This document shows, in pieces, positions 45,586-54,455 of a DNA stretch of 64,000 nucleotides. Made by a program: the position numbers and the translations under genes. The stretch lies in NCBI RefSeq assembly GCF_030866785.1, contig NZ_CP133018.1, positions 2,914,001-2,978,000 on the forward strand. The letters are read 5' to 3'. The number at the start of each line of letters is the position of its first letter. The first letter of the stretch is position 1. This DNA comes from Agromyces protaetiae. GTDB taxonomy: Bacteria > Actinomycetota > Actinomycetes > Actinomycetales > Microbacteriaceae. Below the pieces are notes generated by a model. The model was not told the DNA's origin. It did no database searches and saw only the letters and a program-made list of their open reading frames with translations.

Positions 45586-45736
45586 GAATCGGTGTCCTTT
45601 CGGCAACTTTCAGGATATCACACCAAGTTCCTGCTAAGGTTCCGCCTCCAGTTCCGGCCATCGCCGTACGCTATGCTCGACACGATCCCGCGCGCCCCGG
45701 CCGTTCCGTGCGCGCGCACCCGCACTTGGAGGTTCT

Positions 45737-46195
45737 GTGAAGGCGCGTCTCGCGGCATCTGCCGCCCTGGCACTCGGCATCGTCGTCGGCGCGAGCGGCT
45801 GCTCGATGATCACGTACCAGGCGACCACCGAGGTCTATGACCCGAGCGACGGCGTCGCGGCGAACGTGGGTGATCTCAGCCTGCGCAACATCCTCGTGAT
45901 CATGGAAGAGGGCGCCGACGAGGGCAACCTCATCTTCACGGTGGCCAACTCGGCCGAGGCCGCCGAGCTCACGGCAGAGCCCGCGAGCGGCGACTCGGTC
46001 GTGCTCGAGGTCGGGTCGCGCGAGCAGATCGTGCTCGGCACCGGCGACGAAGACGCGCTCCTGCTCGAGGGCATCGACACCATGCCGGGTGCCATGCTCG
46101 ACATCTACTTCCACGCCGACGGTGCCGAGGGCGTCGAGATCCGCGTGCCGGTGCTCGACGGGCGACTCCCCGAGTACCGCAAGCTCGTCCCGTAA
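45737..46195 (+). CDS. Small lipoprotein, unknown function
   Basis: A 152-aa protein starting at GTG with TTGGAGG upstream and a TATGCT -10 at 45672-45677. The signal peptide ends in the lipobox GASGC (Cys 22), so it should be a membrane-anchored lipoprotein. The mature domain is probably beta-rich (VGDLSLRNILVIMEEG, NLIFTVANSAE, AMLDIYFHADG), resembling small actinobacterial copper-chaperone-like or DUF461-type beta-sandwiches, but no Met/His metal motif is visible. Convergent with regX3. Confidence 0.8.
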   Translation: MKARLAASAALALGIVVGASGCSMITYQATTEVYDPSDGVAANVGDLSLRNILVIMEEGADEGNLIFTVANSAEAAELTAEPASGDSVVLEVGSREQIVLGTGDEDALLLEGIDTMPGAMLDIYFHADGAEGVEIRVPVLDGRLPEYRKLVP

Positions 46196-46262
46196 GCGCT
46201 CACGCGCGTATCGAGACCTGGTCAGCGGCCTCGATGGGCGTCGTTCCCCGACCGGATGCGGG

Positions 46263-46949
46263 CTACGCCTCGAACCGGTACCCGAGTCCGCGCACGGTCA
46301 CGAGCTGCACCGGGTCCGACGGGGTGCGCTCGATCTTGGACCTGATGCGCTTGATGTGCACGTCGAGCGTCTTGGTGTCCCCGAAGTAGTCGGAGCCCCA
46401 GACCCGGTCGATGAGCTGGCCGCGCGTCAGCACCCGGCCGGGGTTGCGCATGAGGAGCTCGAGCAGCTCGAATTCCTTCAGCGGCATCTGCACCGCCGAC
46501 CCGTCGACCTCGACCGTGTGACGGTCGACGTCCATCCGCACTCGGCCACCCTCGAGCACGGCCTCGTCGTACTCGAGTGCCTCGACGCGACGGCGCAGGA
46601 CCGCACGGATCCGGGCGAGCAGCTCACGCGTCGAGTACGGCTTCGTGATGTAGTCGTCGGCGCCGAGCTCGAGGCCCACGACGATATCGACCTCGGAGTC
46701 CTTGGCCGTCAGCATGATGATCGGCACGCTCGACCGCGTGCGGATCTCACGGCACACCTCCGTGCCGGGAATGCCCGGCAGCATGAGATCGAGCAGCACG
46801 AGGTCGGCGCCGTCGCGATCGAACGCGGCGACCGCGTCGCGGCCGTCGGCCGCGACCTCGATCTCGTAGCCCTCGCGCTCGAGCAGGAAGGCGAGCGGCT
46901 CGCTCAGTGCGGTCTCGTCTTCAACGAGCAGGATGCGGGTGGTGCTCAC
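46263..46949 (-). CDS. regX3: Phosphate response regulator RegX3
   Basis: A 228-aa OmpR/PhoB-type regulator. Receiver: acidic pair EDE, phospho-acceptor Asp in LVLLDLMLPGI, Thr in IIMLTAKDSE, Lys in DYITKPYSTREL. C-terminal winged helix: VQMPLKEFELLELLMRNPG and DTKTLDVHIKRIRSKIE. The start overlaps the senX3 stop (ATGA). With phoU and pst nearby it is the phosphate-starvation regulator. It should bind PHO-box repeats of GTTCACC type. Confidence 0.95.
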   Translation of the reverse strand: MSTTRILLVEDETALSEPLAFLLEREGYEIEVAADGRDAVAAFDRDGADLVLLDLMLPGIPGTEVCREIRTRSSVPIIMLTAKDSEVDIVVGLELGADDYITKPYSTRELLARIRAVLRRRVEALEYDEAVLEGGRVRMDVDRHTVEVDGSAVQMPLKEFELLELLMRNPGRVLTRGQLIDRVWGSDYFGDTKTLDVHIKRIRSKIERTPSDPVQLVTVRGLGYRFEA

Positions 46950-48187
46950 TCGGATGCTCCTCCGGTCGGAACGGCCGTGGCGGCCTCGGGTGGGGTGACG
47001 GATGCCTCGCCGGCGGCGCCGGCCTCGGTGGTCTCCGCGGCCTGCTCGATCGCCTCGCCCTCATCGGCGATCGGCAACCGGATGGTGAAGGTCGCACCGT
47101 GGCCGAGACGCGACCAGACGCGGACATCGCCGCCGAGGTTCTGCGCGGTGTGCTTGACGATACTGAGGCCGAGCCCGCTGCCCCCGGTGTTCCGGGCGCG
47201 GGCCTGATCGACGCGATAGAAGCGTTCGAACACCCGCTCGAGGTCTTCCTCGGCCAGCCCGATGCCCTGGTCGGTCACGGCGATCTCGACGATTCCGGCG
47301 TCGGCGTCGGTACGGACGCCGAGGCCGACGCGACCGCCGTCGTTCGAGTAGGCGATGGCGTTCGCGACGAGATTGTCGATCGCGACGGTCAGCAGTGCGC
47401 GGTCGCCCCAGACCTTGGCGCGACTCTTCGCCTTGATCGCGACCTCGATGTGCTTGGCGCCGGCGAGGACGCGATTGTGCTCGACCGCGGCGCGGCAGGC
47501 CTCGTCGACATCGACGAGCTCGTCGGGGCGAAGGGCGTCCCGCGCCTGAAGCCGGGACAGCTCGATCACCTCCTGGGTGATGTGCGCGAGACGGGCGGAC
47601 TCCACGCCCAGGCGGTTGGCGAAGCGCCGCACCTGCTCGGGCTCGTCGGCCGCCAGATCGATCGCCTCGGAGAGCAGGCTGACCGACGCGATCGGCGTCT
47701 TCAGCTCGTGACTGATGTTGGCGACGAAGTCGCGCCGCACCTCGTCGAGCCGATACGCGTCAGTGCGGTCCTCGGCCAGCAGCAGAACGAATCGCGTGCC
47801 GAGCCGCGCGATGCGCACCCGGAGCCGCAGCTGCGCGGTGGCGGCGAAGCCGCGTGCGAGCACGAGCTCCTCGTCGGCGGGCTCGCCGGTGCGGCGCACC
47901 CCCGCGGCGAGGTCGATGAGCTCGTCGTGCACGAGGCTCTGGCCGCGGATGAGACCCATCGAGAGCGCTCCGGGCGAGGCGCGCAGCACATTGTTGGACG
48001 GGTCGAGCACGATCCCCGCCGACTCGAGCACGTCGAGCACCTGATCGATCCCGTCGGGGACGGTGGGTGCGACGACTCGAGCGGCCGCGCTTCCGCGGCG
48101 CTCGGCCATGTGCAACACGACCATGAACGCAGCGCCGAGAAAGACGCCGAAGGCCAGCGCGGCGAGCACCAGCCAGGTGGACTCCAT
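46946..48187 (-). CDS. senX3: Phosphate sensor histidine kinase SenX3
   Basis: A 413-aa kinase. The ATG at 48187 opens onto a single membrane helix (LVLAALAFGVFLGAAFMVVL); upstream GTG starts lack homology. A PAS-like region (about 40-145) precedes the HisKA box DFVANISHELKTPIASVSLL and the ATPase domain (NLVANAIAYSNDG, DQGIGLAEEDLERVFERFYR, GGSGLGLSIVKH). The short extracytoplasmic part is typical of SenX3/PhoR, which sense phosphate through PstSCAB-PhoU. Divergent from phoU. Confidence 0.95.
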   Translation of the reverse strand: MESTWLVLAALAFGVFLGAAFMVVLHMAERRGSAAARVVAPTVPDGIDQVLDVLESAGIVLDPSNNVLRASPGALSMGLIRGQSLVHDELIDLAAGVRRTGEPADEELVLARGFAATAQLRLRVRIARLGTRFVLLLAEDRTDAYRLDEVRRDFVANISHELKTPIASVSLLSEAIDLAADEPEQVRRFANRLGVESARLAHITQEVIELSRLQARDALRPDELVDVDEACRAAVEHNRVLAGAKHIEVAIKAKSRAKVWGDRALLTVAIDNLVANAIAYSNDGGRVGLGVRTDADAGIVEIAVTDQGIGLAEEDLERVFERFYRVDQARARNTGGSGLGLSIVKHTAQNLGGDVRVWSRLGHGATFTIRLPIADEGEAIEQAAETTEAGAAGEASVTPPEAATAVPTGGASE

Positions 48188-48258
48188 GAGGTCCACGATA
48201 ACGATGCGTGAAGCCCGCCAGCACCACAGTGGCCTCGTACGGCGGTACGTTAGGAAGT

Positions 48259-48287
48259 GTTCAGGTTCGCGGCACCTGGTGTTCACC
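48259..48287 (+). promoter_or_regulatory. PHO-box-like repeats before phoU
   Basis: GTTCAGG at 48259 and GTTCACC at 48281, exactly 22 bp apart (two 11-bp steps), in the divergent senX3-phoU region. Actinomycete PHO boxes are direct GTTCACC-like repeats at 11-bp spacing; here the middle repeat is degenerate. Confidence 0.5.
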
Positions 48288-48371
48288 GGCCACCGAGAGG
48301 ATTGCCGGGCCGGACCGAACCGGCGTGCCCGCGCGCAGCGTGCGGGCCTACGAGATCAAAGGATTCGTGTC

Positions 48372-49028
48372 ATGCGTGAGGTGTTCCAGCAGGAACTGCG
48401 GGAGGTGCAGGACGGCCTCGTCGAGATCGCCGGCCTCGTCGCCGATTCGATCGAGAAGGCGACTCGGGCGTTCAACGAGTCCGACGTGAGCCTCGCCGAA
48501 GAGGTCATCGCGGAGGATCCGCGCATCGACCAGGCGACGGTGGCCCTCGACGAGCTCGCGATCACGATCCTGGCCCGGCAGCAGCCGGTCGCGCGCGACC
48601 TCCGCATCGTCGTGAGCGCGCTGCGCATCAGCGCCTCGCTCGAGCGCATGGGCGACATGTCGACGCACATCGCGCAGTTGTCGCGATACCGCTTCCCGGA
48701 CAAGGTCGTGCCGAAGTCGCTGCGCAGCACCTTCGCCGAGATGGGCCGACTGGATGTCGAGATCGCCCGCAAGCTCGCGCGGCTGCTCGACAACGAGGAC
48801 GTGCACCTCGCCGAGGAGATCCGCAACGACGACGACAAGATCGACGCGCTGCACCTCAGCGTGTTCGACAAGGTGCTCGGCGAGACCTGGAAGGGCGAGG
48901 CGGTCGACACGGTCGACGCGACCCTCGCCAGCCGGTACCACGAGCGGTTCGCCGACCACGCGGTCTCCATCGCGAAGAAGGTCCAGTATCTCGCCACCGG
49001 CGACTGGGTGCCCGAGCCCGTCAACTGA
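48372..49028 (+). CDS. phoU: Phosphate uptake regulator PhoU
   Basis: A 218-aa, all-helical protein with the two PhoU three-helix repeats. The first begins MREVFQQELREVQDG, the second around LRSTFAEMGRLDVEIARKL. It contains the metal-binding DPRID and NDDDKID type motifs. AAAGGA lies upstream. PhoU links PstSCAB transport state to SenX3 activity, keeping RegX3 off when phosphate is ample. Followed by two very long hairpins. Confidence 0.94.
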   Translation: MREVFQQELREVQDGLVEIAGLVADSIEKATRAFNESDVSLAEEVIAEDPRIDQATVALDELAITILARQQPVARDLRIVVSALRISASLERMGDMSTHIAQLSRYRFPDKVVPKSLRSTFAEMGRLDVEIARKLARLLDNEDVHLAEEIRNDDDKIDALHLSVFDKVLGETWKGEAVDTVDATLASRYHERFADHAVSIAKKVQYLATGDWVPEPVN

Positions 49029-49035
49029 CGCGCTT

Positions 49036-49086
49036 CGAACGACAGCACGGGCCGGGAGCGTCGCTCCCGGCCCGTGCTGTCGTTCG
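49036..49086. terminator. 24-bp perfect hairpin after phoU
   Basis: Arms of 24 nt, fully complementary, 3-nt loop (GTC), starting 8 bp after the phoU stop. Confidence 0.85.
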
Positions 49087-49114
49087 TCCTGTCGTTCGTG
49101 GCGGACAGCTCCGT

Positions 49115-49169
49115 GAACGGTCGCGGATGGCGGGTGTTGCTGCGCAACACCCGCCATCCGCGACCGTTC
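49115..49169. terminator. 26-bp perfect hairpin after gpmA
   Basis: Arms of 26 nt, fully complementary, 3-nt loop (TGC), ending 20 bp from the gpmA stop codon. Together with the previous hairpin it separates the convergent phoU and gpmA genes. Confidence 0.85.
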
Positions 49170-49188
49170 GGCGAGAAGATCGAGTGGG

Positions 49189-49935
49189 TTACTTCTTGCC
49201 CTGCGCGGCGACCGCTGCGGCGCCCGCGGCGGCGGCCTCGGGGTCGAGGTACTCACCGGGCTTCGTCGGCAGGAAGTCGTCGTCGAGCTCGTAGACCAGC
49301 GGGATGCCGGTCGGGATGTTGAGCTCGGCGATGTCGTCGTCGCTGATGCCCTCGAGGTGCTTCACCAGTGCGCGCAGCGAGTTGCCGTGGGCGGTGACGA
49401 GCACGGTCTTGCCGTCGGCGAGGTCGGGGATGATGTCGCTCTCCCAGTACGGGAGCATGCGCGCGATGACGTCTTTCAGGCACTCGGTGCGCGGCAGTTC
49501 GTCGTCGGCGAGGTTCGCGTAGCGCGGATCGCCGACCTGCGAGAACTCGGCGTCGTCCTCGAGCGGCGGCGGCGGCACGTCGAACGAGCGGCGCCAGAGC
49601 TGGAACTGCTCTGGCCCGTACTTCTCGAGCGTCTCGGCCTTGTCGAGGCCCTGCAGGGCGCCGTAGTGGCGCTCGTTCAGCCGCCAGGAGCGGCGCACGT
49701 CGATCCAGAGCCGGTCGGCCTCCTCGAGGGCGATGTCGGCGGTCTGGATGGCCCTGGTGAGGACCGAGGTGTGCAGCACGTCGGGCAGCACACCCTGTTC
49801 GGCCAGCAGCTCACCCGCACGCTTGGCCTCGCCGCGGCCGAGCTCGGAGAGGCGCACGTCGACCCAACCGGTGAACAGGTTCTTCTGATTCCATTCGCTG
49901 TTGCCATGACGGAGCAGCACGAGGGTGTGAGGCAT
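49189..49935 (-). CDS. gpmA: Phosphoglycerate mutase, 2,3-bisphosphoglycerate-dependent
   Basis: A 248-aa glycolytic enzyme. The phospho-histidine motif is [19 protein letters not shown]; the second His is in [18 protein letters not shown]; the Glu-Arg-His-Tyr segment is [17 protein letters not shown]. Interconverts 3- and 2-phosphoglycerate. The ATG lies 6 nt after TAGGCT (complement of 49942-49947), a leaderless arrangement. An Ala-rich tail ends the protein. Confidence 0.96.
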   Translation of the reverse strand: MPHTLVLLRHGNSEWNQKNLFTGWVDVRLSELGRGEAKRAGELLAEQGVLPDVLHTSVLTRAIQTADIALEEADRLWIDVRRSWRLNERHYGALQGLDKAETLEKYGPEQFQLWRRSFDVPPPPLEDDAEFSQVGDPRYANLADDELPRTECLKDVIARMLPYWESDIIPDLADGKTVLVTAHGNSLRALVKHLEGISDDDIAELNIPTGIPLVYELDDDFLPTKPGEYLDPEAAAAGAAAVAAQGKK

Positions 49936-49967
49936 GCGTCCAGCCTATGGCCTGCCAGACTTGGGCC

Positions 49968-50777
49968 ATGCCCGTCGGTTCCATCACCCGCGGCACCACG
50001 AACACCAATCGCCTCCGCCGTGTCGACCGGTGGATCGCGGTGCATCCCGCGCTGCGCCGCGCCGCCGACCCGCTCGTGGTCGACCTCGGGTACGGGGCGA
50101 GCGGGGTGACCGCCTTCGAGCTCGCCGCACGGCTCCGCCGGGTCCGTTCCGACGTCGAGGTCCTCGGCCTCGAGATCGATCCCGCGCGTGTGCGCACCGC
50201 GACCGAGCAGCTCGCCGCGGTCCGCGCCGGAGGCACGCCCTTCCCGGCGGACCTGCCCGTGTCCTTCGGCGTCGGCGGCTTCGAGGTGCCGACGCAGGCA
50301 GGCCGCAGGCCGGCGGTGATCCGGGCGTTCAATGTGCTGCGGCAATACGACGAGGCATCCGTTCACGACGCGTGGTCGCGCCTGCGCGAACGGCTCGCTC
50401 CCGGCGGACTCGTCGTCGAGGGCACCTGCGACGAGCTCGGGCGCATTTCAAGCTGGGTCGGCCTCGAGGCATCCGGACCCGTGACCTTCTCGATCAGCCT
50501 GCGCCTGCGCGACCTCGACGCCCCTTCGATCGTCGCCGAGCGCCTGCCGAAGGCGCTCATCCACCGGAACGTGCCGGGCGAACCCGTGCACGCACTGCTC
50601 GCCGACCTCGACCGCGCCTGGCGCGTCCACGCGCCGCAGTCGGTCTACGGGCCCAGTCAGCGCTTCATCCGCGTCGCCGAGACCCTCAAGGCCGACGGAT
50701 GGCCCGTGCACGCCGACGCCCGCCGCTGGCGCCTCGGCGAACTCACCCTCGACTGGCCCGCGGTCGCCCCGAACTGA
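49968..50777 (+). CDS. Class I SAM-dependent methyltransferase-like protein
   Basis: A 269-aa protein. ATG at 49968 chosen because CAGACT ends 6 nt upstream; another ATG at 49947 is in frame. A Rossmann-like motif I (PLVVDLGYGASGVTAFELA) and motif II-like acidic loop (VLGLEIDPARV) are visible, with a post-I segment LAPGGLVVEGTCDELG. Conserved in actinobacteria beside gpmA/phoU. Methyl acceptor unknown. Confidence 0.8.
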   Translation: MPVGSITRGTTNTNRLRRVDRWIAVHPALRRAADPLVVDLGYGASGVTAFELAARLRRVRSDVEVLGLEIDPARVRTATEQLAAVRAGGTPFPADLPVSFGVGGFEVPTQAGRRPAVIRAFNVLRQYDEASVHDAWSRLRERLAPGGLVVEGTCDELGRISSWVGLEASGPVTFSISLRLRDLDAPSIVAERLPKALIHRNVPGEPVHALLADLDRAWRVHAPQSVYGPSQRFIRVAETLKADGWPVHADARRWRLGELTLDWPAVAPN

Positions 50778-50783
50778 GTACTC

Positions 50784-50794
50784 TAATATAGAGG
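50784..50794 (+). promoter_or_regulatory. AT-rich promoter-like island before the hypothetical gene
   Basis: CTCTAATATAGAG contains TAATAT/TATAGA hexamers and is a rare AT-rich stretch, about 100 bp before the next start codon. It shares CTCTAATATA with the RHS copy 4 promoter region, though in the opposite sense. Confidence 0.4.
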
Positions 50795-50894
50795 GTGCGA
50801 CCGGCGCAGTGCTCTTGAGCAGCGGCGCAACCTGTTCCTCAGCCGGCCCAGTCGCCTCCTGAACGGTTCGCCTTCACCGCAGCGAGGGAGACCT

Positions 50895-51371
50895 ATGAAC
50901 TACGAACCTGGGTGGTCATTCGATCCGGCACAGATCGACGCTGAGCGTATGGCGGCGTTCGACGCACCGCTCTACGTCATCGAGCCCGATGAAGCACCTC
51001 GCCTGCTCGGGTGGAGCTGGGAGGTTCACAACGACGAACCGATCTTCGGTGAAGCGGGCTATGTGACCGATACGGGAGGCCCAATTCGCATCCGAACCTG
51101 GAAATCAGCCCCCGGCGGAACGCGCGAAGCGATCAACGCGCACCTGGCTGACCTGATCTCGAACGTCGGTGCGGGCGCGGAGTCCATGACAGACGCGAAC
51201 GACACCACGGTGCTGGTGAACGGGACCTCGGTCACGGCGAGCGCATCCACGCTGGGCCGATTCCTGTTCCTTTCCTTCACCTACGAGGGCCTGCTCATCA
51301 CCATGGCGCATCCGGTCGCCAGTGCCACGCCCACCCTCACCACACTCGTGCGCGAACCACCGGCCGAGTAG
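50895..51371 (+). CDS. Hypothetical protein
   Basis: A 158-aa protein with AGGGAG before its ATG. No signal peptide or membrane helix. Begins MNYEPGWSFDPAQIDAERM; likely an alpha/beta fold with a central LLGWSWEVHNDEP segment and a hydrophobic strand LGRFLFLSFTYEGLLITMAHP near the end. Base composition and codon use are less extreme than in neighbours, and it has its own AT-rich promoter, so it may be a recent acquisition between gpmA-side and ygfZ-side core genes. I do not recognise a family. Confidence 0.75.
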   Translation: MNYEPGWSFDPAQIDAERMAAFDAPLYVIEPDEAPRLLGWSWEVHNDEPIFGEAGYVTDTGGPIRIRTWKSAPGGTREAINAHLADLISNVGAGAESMTDANDTTVLVNGTSVTASASTLGRFLFLSFTYEGLLITMAHPVASATPTLTTLVREPPAE

Positions 51372-51377
51372 CGGGGA

Positions 51378-52532
51378 CTACGGGCGGTGCACGCCGAGGC
51401 GCGGGAGGCGCGGGACGTCGACCGCGGACGCCGCGTCGGCCGGGACGATCTCGACCTGGGCGGCGGCGACGTCGATGCCGTGGCTCTCGACGATGAGCGG
51501 CAGATCGGCGGGGACCGCGCGTTTCACGACGGCGAGGGCGATCGGGCCGAGCTCGTGGTGCATCGCGCTCGAGGTGATGCGGCCCACCTGGCGACGCTCG
51601 GGCGCCTCGCCCGCCGCCGGCTCGGGACGCGTCTTCTCACCGACGACGACCTCGCCGGGCACCGGCAGCACGGTGTCGCTGCCGTCGAGGTGCAGCAGCA
51701 CGAGCCGTCGCGGCGGCCGGCCGAGGTTCAGCACCTTGGCGACCGTCTCCTGGCCCTTGTAGCAGCCCTTGCCGAGGTCGACGGCACTGCGCAGCCAGTC
51801 GAGCTCGTGCGGGATGGCCTTCTCGTCGACCTCGGTCGCCTGACGCGGGCGCCAGGCCGCGATGCGCAACGCCTCAGCGGCGAGCGCGCCCGCCGCCTCC
51901 ACGCGGCCGGCCGCGACCGCGGCCGCGGCGTCGGCGAGCGCGGCACGCGGTACGAGGCGTTCCACCCAGCGCCAGTCGGCGGCCGGATGCCCCGCCGCAC
52001 GCGCGTACTGATGCCCCGACGCCGTTCGCCACGGGTCGACCCAGTCGAGCGCGACGCCGTTCGGAGCACCGGCGGGCACGGCCAGATCGAGCGGCTCGGC
52101 GCCCATGGCCCCGAGCACCGCCCAGTCCGCACTGACGTCGGCCACCTCGACGCGCAACATGAACCGCATGCGGTCGAGGAATGCGGCCAGCGCCGACGCA
52201 TCCGGCCCTTCGACGATGAGCCAGGCGGTCGTGCCGTCGTCGACGACGTGCGCGACGTGTTCGATGTGCCCGTTGGCGTCGAGCAGGAGCGCCTCGGCGC
52301 TCTCGCCGGCGGCGAGGCGTGCGAGGGCCTGGCTCGCCATCGAGTGCAACCAGGTGAGCCGGTCGGGGCCGGTGACCGTGACGACGCCGCGGTTCGACAG
52401 GTCGACGATGGCGCGGCCGGACTCGAGCCGGCGCTGCTCGACGTTGGGATTGCCGTAATGCGCGGGCACGCCCGCGTCGATGCCCTCAGCGGGCACCGCG
52501 CCGGGCCGCGACAGGAACGGCGACGCGCTCAT
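51378..52532 (-). CDS. ygfZ: Folate-binding YgfZ/GcvT-like protein
   Basis: A 384-aa protein. ATG at 52532 overlaps the upstream gene's TGA by one base, indicating coupling. Contains the GcvT-like fold (VDLSNRGVVTVTGPDRLTWL) and the YgfZ signature KGCYKGQETVA with its conserved Cys. YgfZ-type proteins use tetrahydrofolate to support certain iron-sulfur enzymes. Length is slightly above average. Confidence 0.9.
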   Translation of the reverse strand: MSASPFLSRPGAVPAEGIDAGVPAHYGNPNVEQRRLESGRAIVDLSNRGVVTVTGPDRLTWLHSMASQALARLAAGESAEALLLDANGHIEHVAHVVDDGTTAWLIVEGPDASALAAFLDRMRFMLRVEVADVSADWAVLGAMGAEPLDLAVPAGAPNGVALDWVDPWRTASGHQYARAAGHPAADWRWVERLVPRAALADAAAAVAAGRVEAAGALAAEALRIAAWRPRQATEVDEKAIPHELDWLRSAVDLGKGCYKGQETVAKVLNLGRPPRRLVLLHLDGSDTVLPVPGEVVVGEKTRPEPAAGEAPERRQVGRITSSAMHHELGPIALAVVKRAVPADLPLIVESHGIDVAAAQVEIVPADAASAVDVPRLPRLGVHRP

Positions 52533-53140
52533 CAGTCGGCCTTCGCGAGCCGCGCGGATGCGTGCGTGCGCAGGTCTTGCCCGAGCGCGGCGACGTCCCA
52601 CGCCCAGAGCAGGTGCTGGTCGACGAGGCCGTACAAACGGGTCGCGGCGGCGTAGTCCTTCGCGCCGCTCGTGCGCATCACCGCGTCCGTCGCGAGATCG
52701 ATCCGCGGACCCTTCACCTGGCCGAGGTACAGCTCGCTGACGCCGCCGGGGTGCACGATCTGCACCTCGAGGTCGAACCCGCCGTCGGCGTTGCGGAGCT
52801 GCTCGACGTCGTCGGCGGTCGAGTACGTCGGCTCGCCGACCGCGGGCAGCATGGCCGGGCCGGGATCGCCCTCGCCGAGCGGCCGGGCAAGGCGCCAGTA
52901 CCCGGTCTCCGTCGTGAGCGGACGCGGGTCGCCGCCGGGTTCGGCCGGGAACATCCAGGTGTACGACGTGTAGTTCAGATGCGGGAGCCCGTCATGACTG
53001 AACGAGACCCGCTGTCCGAACTCGTGCGTGACCGACTCCTCGCCGATCTTGTAGTCGATGACGCCCGAGCCCTCCCAGACCCCGAGGAGCCAGGAGAGCG
53101 GAACCAGCTCGGCCGGGAGGCCGACGGGCAGCTCGATCAT
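52532..53140 (-). CDS. Nitrobindin-like FABP-family heme protein
   Basis: A 202-aa beta-barrel of the THAP4/nitrobindin type (DUF1794). The hallmark GxWxGxG is present as LLGVWEGSGVIDY, followed by QRVSFSHDGLPHLNYTSYTW and ETGYWRL. Family members bind heme b and isomerise peroxynitrite to nitrate. An alternative ATG lies two codons upstream (53146). First gene of the pair with ygfZ. Confidence 0.87.
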   Translation of the reverse strand: MIELPVGLPAELVPLSWLLGVWEGSGVIDYKIGEESVTHEFGQRVSFSHDGLPHLNYTSYTWMFPAEPGGDPRPLTTETGYWRLARPLGEGDPGPAMLPAVGEPTYSTADDVEQLRNADGGFDLEVQIVHPGGVSELYLGQVKGPRIDLATDAVMRTSGAKDYAAATRLYGLVDQHLLWAWDVAALGQDLRTHASARLAKAD

Positions 53141-53160
53141 CGCCACGGCTGCATCAACGC

Positions 53161-53277
53161 CTAGCGCTGACCCTTGAACAGTTTGTAGACGACGACGCCG
53201 CTGATCCAGGCGATCGCCAGGCTCGCGAGCCCGAGCAGGCCGATGAAGAAGAGTTCGAGGGCGAGCAGCTCTGACAT
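53161..53277 (-). CDS. 38-residue membrane peptide
   Basis: A short frame ATG (53277) to TAG. Sequence starts [20 protein letters not shown], a single hydrophobic helix of about 25 residues, and ends YKLFKGQR with a basic cytoplasmic tail. Its stop lies 20 bp before the nitrobindin-like gene on the same strand, so it could head that operon. The pattern (acidic start, one helix, basic end) is that of a genuine small membrane protein rather than chance. Confidence 0.6.
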   Translation of the reverse strand: MSELLALELFFIGLLGLASLAIAWISGVVVYKLFKGQR

Positions 53278-53300
53278 GCTGCCGAGTCTACCCCGGCCCG

Positions 53301-53606
53301 CTAGGCCAGCGGCGCGAGCAGCAGCGCTGCCAGGCCCACGATGACGGCCGAACCGCCGACCGACGTCCCGGCGCGCGAGACGAACCCTTCCGGGCGCCGT
53401 GTGACGAGTTGGGCGACGAGCGTGGTGAGCACCGCCAGACCGAACACGACGGCGAGCGCGCCGTACCGGCCCAGGGCCGAGTCATCCGTCATCCAGGCAT
53501 CGCCGGCGACCGCGCCGGCGACCACCGCGATCGACCCTGCGAGCGCGACCAGCCAGGCCGCGCCGATCGCGACGCCCGACGCCGTGGACGAACTCGTCTC
53601 CATCAC
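53301..53606 (-). CDS. Small membrane protein, unknown function
   Basis: A 101-aa protein with three hydrophobic segments (about 12-34, 47-66 and 79-100) and a short loop [11 protein letters not shown]. The second Met (53603) may be the real start. No family recognised. Same strand as the small peptide and nitrobindin-like/ygfZ genes, 23 bp apart. Confidence 0.7.
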   Translation of the reverse strand: MMETSSSTASGVAIGAAWLVALAGSIAVVAGAVAGDAWMTDDSALGRYGALAVVFGLAVLTTLVAQLVTRRPEGFVSRAGTSVGGSAVIVGLAALLLAPLA

Positions 53607-53723
53607 TCCCCTGTTCCGCGCCGGGTGTCCGGCGTCCGCCTCGGGCGAGGCATCCGTTCACCGTCCCGTAGTATTGACCGCACCTTACTACTGGAGGCGT
53701 GTGACTGCCGAGGAGGTGCTCCC

Positions 53724-54410
53724 GTGGCGCAGCTGTTGATCCTGTCGCCGGCGGCCGACGAAGACGTCCTCCCCGCTCTTTCGCTCTTGACCCATCGGAC
53801 GCGTGTGATTCCTGCGTCGCCCGATCAGCTCGTCCGCGCGCCCGAGTCGGACCTCGTGTTCCTCGACGCGCGTACGAACCTCGCGGGCGCGAAGGCGCTC
53901 GCCCAGATCCTCCGCACGACCGGGCTGTCAGCACCGCTCGTGCTCATCGTGACCGAGGGCGGCCTGACGGCCGTGACGCCCGACTGGGGCGTCGACGACG
54001 TCGTGCTCGAGCAGGCGGGCCCTGCCGAGATCGACGCGCGGATCCGGCTCGCGATCGGGCGTGCGCAGTCGACGCAGCCCTCGGAGCGCATTCAGACGTC
54101 CGGCGTGGTGATCGACGAGGCGAGCTACTCGGCGAAGGTGCGCGGCCGGCCGCTCGACCTCACCTACAAGGAGTTCGAGCTGCTGCGCTTCCTCGCGGCG
54201 CATCCGTCCCGAGTGTTCACGCGCGAGCAGCTGCTCAGCGAGGTGTGGGGGTACGACTACTTCGGCGGCACCCGCACCGTCGACGTGCACGTGCGGCGGC
54301 TGCGCGCGAAGCTCGGCGATCTCGACAGTCTCATCGGCACCGTCCGCAACGTCGGCTACCGGTTCAACGTGCACGACGAGGACGAGCCGTCGCAGGTCGC
54401 CTCCCGTTGA
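53724..54410 (+). CDS. glnR: GlnR-type orphan response regulator
   Basis: A 228-aa OmpR-family regulator starting at GTG with AGGAGG 8 nt upstream. The atypical receiver half ([60 protein letters not shown]) is the actinobacterial GlnR pattern. The winged helix has [19 protein letters not shown] and [16 protein letters not shown]. GlnR controls nitrogen assimilation without a dedicated kinase. In other actinobacteria it also lies near phosphate-transport genes, as here. Confidence 0.9.
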   Translation: MAQLLILSPAADEDVLPALSLLTHRTRVIPASPDQLVRAPESDLVFLDARTNLAGAKALAQILRTTGLSAPLVLIVTEGGLTAVTPDWGVDDVVLEQAGPAEIDARIRLAIGRAQSTQPSERIQTSGVVIDEASYSAKVRGRPLDLTYKEFELLRFLAAHPSRVFTREQLLSEVWGYDYFGGTRTVDVHVRRLRAKLGDLDSLIGTVRNVGYRFNVHDEDEPSQVASR

Positions 54411-54455
54411 CCTTCCGGACACCTCCTCGTCGCGGCCCGGTGGCATGATGAGGAG

